From contig DNFT01000107.1 in the NCBI GenBank assembly GCA_003486385.1, positions 1 to 11,640 of the forward strand: DNA of 11,640 bases, in the 5' to 3' direction. The notes below the pieces were generated by a model. It worked only from the letters and a program-made list of their open reading frames with translations, had not been told where the DNA came from and made no database searches. A program made the position numbers and the translations under genes. Positions 6,687-11,640 of this stretch are shown here, in pieces (position 1 is the stretch's first letter; every line of letters starts with the position of its first letter). The DNA comes from Eubacterium sp. (lineage in GTDB: Bacteria; Bacillota; Clostridia; Lachnospirales; Lachnospiraceae).

Positions 6687-7493
6687 TTAACGTATTATAT
6701 TTTTTATCCTCTCATACTGCTCTAATATCTCATCGTGCGCATGGAGCTTATATATACTGTGCAGCTTCTCAATCTCCCAAGGTTTCACATTTACTGTGTG
6801 AATATACGGAAATATTCGGAGAGATTTGCAAAAATGCTGCAGCACGGTGTTTGGTCTATAACGCTTCTGCTCATTATATTTTTCGGGGAGAAAGAGCTTA
6901 TTTTTACATACGCGGTTCAGCGCGGTCTGGTCGGGAAAGAACATTTTTCTCTCGCGGCACATTTTTCTCGCATTTTTAAATAAACCATTTTCACGACATC
7001 GCGGCATATTAAAAAGCAGCACGCCCGTGTTCATGTAATTATATTCAATAAACCATTTCCCGAGAAAATCCCTCACACCGGCTATCTCAAAATCAGATAT
7101 ACCCATGTTGTAAAGCGGCTCTATATCATCGCAGGCGACCACATCCGCGTCGAGGTAGAGAAGCCTGTTCACAAGAATGTCGTCCGCATATAGCCGCAGC
7201 ATGGAATACGGCGTGTATACCGTGTCCTTATTGACCCAGCCGGCGAGCTCATTTTTAAAATCTTGCGTTTTATCAATCAGCAAAACATGACTTTGCGGGC
7301 ACACACCCGTCACAATATTCTCGATAATTCTCGCCTGCTGCCAGCATATCGGTGTGTAGTCCTCGCGCATATTTTCAAGCTCTGCGGTAAAAATGTAAAT
7401 ATTTAACTCGCCCTTATAATATTTTGTTATGGAAAGAACAGCTATCAGTATGCCGTCAAAGGCGCGTGAATTGCCGCAGAACAGGATATTCAT
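6687..7493 (-). CDS. Glycosyltransferase family 8 protein
   Basis: A 268-residue GT8 (LPS galactosyltransferase/glycogenin-like) retaining glycosyltransferase, typical in length, without a signal or membrane segment and so cytoplasmic or peripheral. Visible family landmarks in order are an N-terminal strand MNILFCGN with the DG element (13-14), the DxD metal site YLDADVV (113-119), the substrate loop YMNTGVLLFN (153-162), PDQTALN (187-193), and the C-terminal KPW (237-239). These place it with UDP-sugar-using enzymes. The exact sugar is unknown. The ATG at 7493-7491 has a strong AAGGAGG five nt upstream. It lies between a PlsC-like gene 69 bp upstream and the GT2 gene 168 bp downstream on the same strand, consistent with a shared glycolipid or envelope-glycan pathway. 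Confidence 0.9.
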   Translation of the reverse strand: MNILFCGNSRAFDGILIAVLSITKYYKGELNIYIFTAELENMREDYTPICWQQARIIENIVTGVCPQSHVLLIDKTQDFKNELAGWVNKDTVYTPYSMLRLYADDILVNRLLYLDADVVACDDIEPLYNMGISDFEIAGVRDFLGKWFIEYNYMNTGVLLFNMPRCRENGLFKNARKMCRERKMFFPDQTALNRVCKNKLFLPEKYNEQKRYRPNTVLQHFCKSLRIFPYIHTVNVKPWEIEKLHSIYKLHAHDEILEQYERIKNIIR

Positions 7494-7519
7494 GGGAGCC
7501 TCCTTAGATTAATAATTCA

Positions 7520-7540
7520 ATCCGTTATCCGCAATCCGCT
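7520..7540. repeat. Three tandem heptads ATCCGNN
   Basis: In the 69-bp gap upstream of the GT8 gene the motif ATCCG occurs at 7520, 7527 and 7534, an exact 7-bp period with variable last two bases (TT, CA, CT). It is short and may be chance or a small regulatory or slippage repeat. The rest of the gap holds the GT8 ribosome site and nothing else I can name. Confidence 0.4.
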
Positions 7541-7562
7541 TTGTTGCTTCACAATATTAAAA

Positions 7563-8345
7563 TCACTTATTCTTAATATATTCTACTTTCTCATAGGTGG
7601 AGTTTTCACTGCGCGCCGTCATGGCATCGTGCACTTGATTTCGCAATTTCACGGCAGCTTGTCTTGGGTTTATTGTGGTGTCCGGATAGAAAGGTCCGTC
7701 AATATATATTGTGATTTTTGTCCTGAAAAGGTGTTTCTGATAAGTTATGGTAAAAGAAAATGCAGGGCGGTCATATATTACCGGATAACGGAAGGAGCTC
7801 TCGTTAAAAGGACGAATTCTCGTGTAATAAGGCCAGATATGTGCCTCGGGGTAAATAAAAACCGGGTGTCCCGTGCCGATGTGGTTCTCCAGCTCACCAA
7901 GAAAGTTTTTCATTCCTCCAAGTCTGTTGGGAATCGGAAAAGCCCCCAGCATCTCCATGATATTCTTCGTTCCGTAGAGCGACACATTGTCCGGGTGTGC
8001 CAGTATAACAGCCTTCCGCGGAAAGCTTATGCAGGCTGGAATGTAGCCATCCCCCGGAACCTGGGTATGATTTCCATAAAAAAATGCCGACCTGCACCTG
8101 CCATCACCGCCATCCCGTAGTCCGCACAGCTTATCTTTCCCCTCTATCCTCATGCAGAACCGCAACTTCATGTATATAAAGGCAACAGGAGTCATTATTA
8201 TGTGATACAGCACCCATGCAGCCACCTTCCACAGCCTTCCGTGGCTGTAGCGGTAATTTTCATCGACAGTTATCGTGTTCCTCTTTATGCCGGAAAATTC
8301 ATCCTCCAGCTCATTGTCATAGTAATATACTTTTCTGTACTTCAT
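7563..8345 (-). CDS. PlsC-like acyltransferase with NHTQ motif
   Basis: A 260-residue protein related to the PlsC/lysophospholipid acyltransferase superfamily. A hydrophobic segment at about 38-62 could anchor it to the membrane. The presumed catalytic block is YGNHTQVPGD (90-99), where His93 and Asp99 are separated by five residues instead of the usual four. The downstream block YPEAHIWPY (165-173) replaces the PEGTR motif. Both variants recur together in a Firmicutes subfamily as I remember it, so the enzyme is probably active but on an undefined acceptor. It is the first gene of the minus-strand run leading into GT8, GT2 and a second PlsC-like gene. The ATG at 8345-8343 has no recognisable Shine-Dalgarno sequence (the upstream bases read AATATCCACC), unlike every neighbour. 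Translation may be weak. Confidence 0.82.
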   Translation of the reverse strand: MKYRKVYYYDNELEDEFSGIKRNTITVDENYRYSHGRLWKVAAWVLYHIIMTPVAFIYMKLRFCMRIEGKDKLCGLRDGGDGRCRSAFFYGNHTQVPGDGYIPACISFPRKAVILAHPDNVSLYGTKNIMEMLGAFPIPNRLGGMKNFLGELENHIGTGHPVFIYPEAHIWPYYTRIRPFNESSFRYPVIYDRPAFSFTITYQKHLFRTKITIYIDGPFYPDTTINPRQAAVKLRNQVHDAMTARSENSTYEKVEYIKNK

Positions 8346-8569
8346 GGTGGATATTATTTACATAAAAAATTAAATTTATTCTATATGTCTGACGACATTC
8401 TTTGATTTACAAAATGCATAAGTTAAATCATTTTTTCGTTCATTATATTCCTTTGGCAATTTGCCCGACTATGACTGACAAATTGATGCAAACTAATATT
8501 TACAATCCCCCTCAAAAAAAATATAATAATACATGTCAAAAACTAATATCACAAACACAAGGAGCTCCC
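8346..8569. other. Divergent intergenic regulatory region
   Basis: This 224-bp AT-rich region separates the leftward acyltransferase gene from the rightward DUF6056-like gene. It carries a good rightward promoter (8499-8527) and a small dyad at 8385-8398, with arms ATGTC and GACAT around TGAC. For the leftward gene I found a TATAAT on the minus strand near 8445-8450 but no matching -35 box, so its promoter is unassigned. The plus-strand reading frame extends back to 8402, but that extension has no ribosome site and lacks protein-like composition. Confidence 0.5.
8499..8527 (+). promoter_or_regulatory. SigmaA promoter for the DUF6056-like gene
   Basis: TTTACA (8499-8504, five of six matches) is followed after exactly 17 nt by TATAAT (8522-8527, perfect). 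The start point would be near 8534, leaving a leader of about 36 nt. The leader contains the ribosome site AAGGAG (8559-8564). GGAGCTCC (8561-8568) is itself a perfect palindrome, which is probably incidental. Confidence 0.75.
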
Positions 8570-10150
8570 ATGAATAAATCCTTCACCAAAAAAATAACCA
8601 AAAAAAATATTTTTTACATAATTCTCATCTGTTTCATCCTATCGGTCATACCGCTGTATGTAATCGGCATGTTCGCGCACCCGAGCGTCGACGACTATTA
8701 CTATGGCACGGAGACTGTGCAGGTGTGGAATGAGACCCACTCCATCGCATCGGTTGTAAAATGCTCCTTCGACGAGATGATTAACACCTACAATATATGG
8801 CAGGGCAATTTTTCAGCAATCTTCCTCATGCGCCTGCAGCCTGGAATATTCGGTGAGCAATACTATTTTATTGCGCCGCTTATACTTCTCAGCGCGTATA
8901 TAGGCTTTTCGATTTTCTTTTTTTACACCGCGCTGAAAAAAATATTCAAGGCGGACAGCTACCTTGCCGCGACTGTGGGAATCTGCCTCACCTTCGTGTC
9001 AATGCAGCTGTGCACGACACCGAGCGATTCATTTTACTGGTTTAACGGTGCTATATATTATACATTTTTTTACAGTCTCATGCTGTTTCTCTTTGCGCTT
9101 CTTATAAGAATGAGAACCGCCAAAGCTGCCGGCACGATTATCCTCACTGCAATAAGCTCTGTATCTGCCTTTCTTATCGGTGGAAGCAACTACGCAGCTG
9201 CGCTTTTCATGTGCATTATTCTGGCTCTAAGTGCGGGTTCCGCGGTTTATTTTGTAATACTTAGGAAAAATAAGGTCATCCGTCCTTACCATATGGCGGC
9301 ATACCTCATCGTCGCAGCCGCAGCCATGGCAGGACTTTTTATAAGCATGGCGGCACCGGGAAACGCTCTGCGCCAGCAATCCGTGGGCGGAAGCACCGGC
9401 ATTGTAAAGACCTTCGTCTACACCTTTGCATTCGGCGGTTACAGCATCGCCAAAGCGTTGAATGCTCCATGCCTTATATTTTTTATATGCATGATTCCGG
9501 TATTTTACCGCATAGCAAGGCGCAGCGGCTTCACCTACAGATATCCGCTCCTCGTCGCAGTGTTCACCTTCGGTCTGTACTGCTCAATGGGAACGCCTGT
9601 ATTCTACGCGCAGGGGCTGCGCATGCCGTACAGAATGATGAACATTATATTTTTTGCCGCGTATGTTCTCATCACCTTTAATCTTATATATTTTCTGGGA
9701 TGGATTGGGAATAAGATAAAAACAGAAAAAAGGCATATATTCCTTGATGACATCGTTAATAATTTTTTTGAAAAAATAAAAGCAAGCCGCAAAAACACCC
9801 TCCTCGCGCTTGCCATAAGTCTCTGTGCCTTTGTAATCGCCTGCATAGGCTGTATAGAGGTCGGTGAGACGGAATATAAGAGCGGTGACGCAGGCTTCAG
9901 CCAGCTTCCTCTGTCCGCCGCCGCAACGCTCTCACTCATAAACGGCGACGCCAAAACCTATGACTGCGAACTGACTGCCCGCGATGAATACCTAAGAAGC
10001 ACAGGCGATGACGAACAGTTCGTGACTGTTCCCGCCCTGTCGAAGCGCCCGGCACCGATATACCACTCCGACATAACCGATGACCCCGGCGACTGGCACA
10101 ATGCACATGTCGCCATGTATTACCGGAAGGAATGTATATGGACGGAGTGA
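8570..10150 (+). CDS. DUF6056-like polytopic membrane protein, GT-C style
   Basis: A 526-residue integral membrane protein with about ten predicted hydrophobic helices. The first is at about 14-36, then a cluster through about 400, and one more near 436-456. Directly after helix 1 comes HPSVDDYYYG (37-46). An acidic pair in the first outer loop is the hallmark of GT-C glycosyltransferases that use polyprenyl-phosphate sugars. The C-terminal soluble tail has the pattern DITDDPGDWHNAHVAMYY, which I associate with DUF6056 proteins. It therefore may glycosylate an envelope polymer on the outer face, but no activity is proven for the family. The start at 8570 is fixed by AAGGAG 5 nt upstream; the 56 codons upstream in the open frame are polar and lack a ribosome site. 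It is transcribed away from the acyltransferase/glycosyltransferase cassette, sharing its intergenic region. Confidence 0.85.
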   Translation: MNKSFTKKITKKNIFYIILICFILSVIPLYVIGMFAHPSVDDYYYGTETVQVWNETHSIASVVKCSFDEMINTYNIWQGNFSAIFLMRLQPGIFGEQYYFIAPLILLSAYIGFSIFFFYTALKKIFKADSYLAATVGICLTFVSMQLCTTPSDSFYWFNGAIYYTFFYSLMLFLFALLIRMRTAKAAGTIILTAISSVSAFLIGGSNYAAALFMCIILALSAGSAVYFVILRKNKVIRPYHMAAYLIVAAAAMAGLFISMAAPGNALRQQSVGGSTGIVKTFVYTFAFGGYSIAKALNAPCLIFFICMIPVFYRIARRSGFTYRYPLLVAVFTFGLYCSMGTPVFYAQGLRMPYRMMNIIFFAAYVLITFNLIYFLGWIGNKIKTEKRHIFLDDIVNNFFEKIKASRKNTLLALAISLCAFVIACIGCIEVGETEYKSGDAGFSQLPLSAAATLSLINGDAKTYDCELTARDEYLRSTGDDEQFVTVPALSKRPAPIYHSDITDDPGDWHNAHVAMYYRKECIWTE

Positions 10151-10257
10151 TAAATTGTTAATAACTCTTAAACCTTGGCTTAACAGTGATAAGGAAGTAA
10201 TTCTTATTTTTACTGTTGGCTGACAGATTCGGGTGTGCAGGGCAACCGTAAGGCTGC

Positions 10258-10294
10258 AAAAGCTGTCTGTTTCCAACAGAAACAGACAGCTTTT
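10258..10294. terminator. Bidirectional intrinsic terminator
   Basis: Arms AAAAGCTGTCTGTTT (10258-10272) and AAACAGACAGCTTTT (10280-10294) are exact complements over 15 bp with a 7-nt loop CCAACAG. Each arm ends in TTTT on its 3' side in either reading direction, so it can terminate both the rightward membrane-protein gene and the leftward alkyl sulfatase gene. Confidence 0.88.
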
Positions 10295-10332
10295 AATTTG
10301 CGTTGAAAGCATCTCGCTGTTTTCTCTCGAGT

Positions 10333-10358
10333 GGGGCGGTCTTCCCACGGACCGCCCC
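10333..10358 (-). terminator. GC-rich hairpin after the alkyl sulfatase stop
   Basis: GGGGCGGTC (10333-10341) and GACCGCCCC (10350-10358) pair perfectly over 9 bp with an 8-nt loop, about 10 nt past the stop codon of the leftward gene. No T tract follows in either direction. It may protect the transcript 3' end or work with the bidirectional terminator beyond it. Confidence 0.55.
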
Positions 10359-10367
10359 GCGAAGCCG

Positions 10368-11640
10368 TTACGGCTCGATGATGTTGAAGGGGTTGGCTCC
10401 GGTGATCGGGAACTGGTTCATATTCTCCATCATCAGCGTCAGCAGCTCTGCGCTGCCCTCAACCTTGACGGCCTGTGTAACCGTTTCCTTATTGTTGGTC
10501 AGGATCGCAAACAGCGCATTCTTCGGGCAGGTAATAGACACATCCGCATCATCAGACAATGTATCCGCATAGACCAGCAGCACACCATTCTTCACGCGGA
10601 GCATGTGCTGTTCGCCCACGTCAGGCAGGATCACGTTCATGGTGAAGTCGCGGTCAGCCAGCGCCTGCTTGTCCATGACAATGGCCATATAGTCAAACAG
10701 CATGGGCGCGGAGAGGGCCTTGACCATGTCGCCGGTAGATTTGGTGGAAGCGGTGAAATTGGCGTTTCCATGGCGCAGCTCCTGCGCGGCGGTCAGATAT
10801 TCGTTGCGCCACGGACCGGACTCCGCCTGATACCCCAGCTGCTCCAGTGCATCGGCGCACAGAAGCCGTGCATCGGTGTTCGTCGGGTCGGCAAAGACGA
10901 TGGTATTTGTGACCTCGGCGACCCACTGATATTCACCCTTGTCAAAATCCGCCTTTGCCATTTTCAGGACATTGTCAACATCCCCCAGGTACTCCACCCA
11001 TTTTTTTGCGCTGTCGCTTGGCATGAGGGGGTTCAGGTTGACAGGGTTGCTGTCATACCAGCCCATGAACTTCTGGTAGACCGCCTTGGCGTTGTGGGCG
11101 ACCGTCCCGTAGTACTGGCGGGTGTACCAGATTTTATTGAGCGCCTCCGGCAGCTCGATCATGTTGGAGATCTCGTCGCTGGTGTAGCCCTGATTGATAT
11201 AGGTCAGAGTCTGGTCGTTGATGAACTTATACACGGCAGCCGTGTTGACCATGTAGTCGTTCACCACGTTGTTTCCCCAGTGCGGCCAGTTGTGGGACTG
11301 GAAGGTGACCTCCGCGTCCTTGCCGTAAAGGGAAATGGCCTCGGTGATATAGCTTGCCCATGCCGCGCCGTCGCGCACCTCCGCGCCGCGCAGCGTGTAG
11401 AGATTGTGGAGCGTGCCGGTGCAGTTTTCCGCCATCCACAGCGCCTTGTACTGGGGCAGCCACGTGTTCATTTCGGCGGGCGCTTCCGTACCCGGCGTGA
11501 GCTGGAACTCCAGCTCCACACCGTCGATCGTCAGCTTTTCGCCAGACTGCGTGATTTCATAGCTGGGCGTCATGAACGAGACCGTTCCGGTGGACTGTCC
11601 CATGCCGATGCCCTGCGCCAGCTTGCCGGTCACGCCGGGG
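10368..11640 (-). CDS. Alkyl sulfatase (SdsA1/BDS1-like), C-terminal part
   Basis: About 423 residues of a larger protein are visible. The frame stays open through the right edge, so the N-terminal part lies outside. It matches the class III alkyl sulfatases, zinc-dependent metallo-beta-lactamase-fold enzymes that split long-chain alkyl sulfates such as SDS into alcohol and sulfate. Recognisable segments are TPGTEAPAEM, the zinc-region AENCTGTLHNLYTLRGAEVRD, and QSHNWPHWGN with a likely metal or active-site His. Next come the helical dimerisation domain with YINQGYTSDEI and HNAKAVYQKFMGWYDSNP, then a C-terminal SCP2-like lipid-binding domain from about GDMVKALSAP onward. The HxHxDH zinc motif is not in view. 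The GTG at 11633 is an internal Val codon, not a credible start. GC content is clearly higher than in the rest of the window, which suggests a different origin. Confidence 0.9.
   Translation of the reverse strand, partial: PGVTGKLAQGIGMGQSTGTVSFMTPSYEITQSGEKLTIDGVELEFQLTPGTEAPAEMNTWLPQYKALWMAENCTGTLHNLYTLRGAEVRDGAAWASYITEAISLYGKDAEVTFQSHNWPHWGNNVVNDYMVNTAAVYKFINDQTLTYINQGYTSDEISNMIELPEALNKIWYTRQYYGTVAHNAKAVYQKFMGWYDSNPVNLNPLMPSDSAKKWVEYLGDVDNVLKMAKADFDKGEYQWVAEVTNTIVFADPTNTDARLLCADALEQLGYQAESGPWRNEYLTAAQELRHGNANFTASTKSTGDMVKALSAPMLFDYMAIVMDKQALADRDFTMNVILPDVGEQHMLRVKNGVLLVYADTLSDDADVSITCPKNALFAILTNNKETVTQAVKVEGSAELLTLMMENMNQFPITGANPFNIIEP

Larger units (their letters stand above)
10151..10367. 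other. Hairpin-rich convergent intergenic region
   Basis: This 217-bp non-coding stretch lies between converging genes and holds three inverted-repeat structures, two of them listed separately. A weaker AT-rich hairpin at 10189-10207 (ATAA-GAA arms with a bulged G, GTAA loop) runs into TTTTT and could stop rightward transcription of the membrane-protein gene. TGTTAA (10156-10161) and TTAACA (10180-10185) form a further small dyad. No gene is supported here. Confidence 0.5.

Noticed and set aside
8402..8569. 56-codon N-terminal extension of the DUF6056-like protein
   Set aside because: There is no ribosome site at the upstream ATG, while AAGGAG precedes the ATG at 8570. A good promoter lies inside the extension.
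9992..10348. 118-codon minus-strand frame spanning the convergent intergenic region
   Set aside because: It runs through two terminator-like hairpins and antisense into the DUF6056-like gene, with no domain features.
11227..11463. Plus and minus alternative frames within the alkyl sulfatase gene
   Set aside because: They are long only because the DNA is GC-rich with few stop codons. The alkyl sulfatase frame carries all the conserved motifs.

Overview
The window looks like a chromosomal segment of a low-to-mid GC gut Firmicute, most likely a Lachnospiraceae relative (Roseburia/Butyrivibrio type). This is inferred from strong AGGAGG ribosome sites, sigmaA-type promoters, and the protein styles; no marker gene is present to fix the taxon. 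Seven complete protein genes and one gene cut by the right edge are supported. GC hand-counted in sample blocks is about 47% across most of the window and about 52-70% in the last 1.3 kb.

Region 1 (1-158) is non-coding. It holds a REP-like palindrome at the extreme left and a strong rho-independent terminator that closes the operon to its right. Region 2 (159-4469, all minus strand) is a self-contained drug-efflux style operon read in the order marR, degenerate ABC half-transporter, canonical ABC half-transporter. The three genes overlap end to start. The operon is driven by a perfect-consensus promoter buried in the 3' end of the neighbouring gene and followed by two palindromic operators centred 30 bp apart. 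The leader RNA could also fold into two mutually exclusive hairpins.

Region 3 (4450-8345, minus strand) is a lipid/glycan cassette read as PlsC-like acyltransferase, GT8 glycosyltransferase, membrane GT2 glycosyltransferase, and a second PlsC-like acyltransferase translationally coupled to the GT2. The combination suggests assembly of an acylated glycolipid or glycan at the cytoplasmic face of the membrane. The product cannot be read from the sequence. Diverging from it at 8570-10150 (plus strand) is a polytopic DUF6056-like membrane protein resembling GT-C glycosyltransferases, with a good promoter of its own. It may act on the outer face of the same pathway.

Region 4 (10151-11640) begins with a 217-bp hairpin-rich intergenic stretch between converging genes. 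It ends with the C-terminal two thirds or so of a minus-strand alkyl sulfatase of the SdsA1/BDS1 type. That gene is clearly richer in GC than everything to its left, which suggests horizontal acquisition or a composition break worth checking. No tRNA, rRNA, CRISPR array, transposase gene or integrase is visible. I see no wholly new system; the most unusual item is the dual-operator/dual-hairpin leader of the marR-ABC operon, followed by the acyltransferase-glycosyltransferase cassette.
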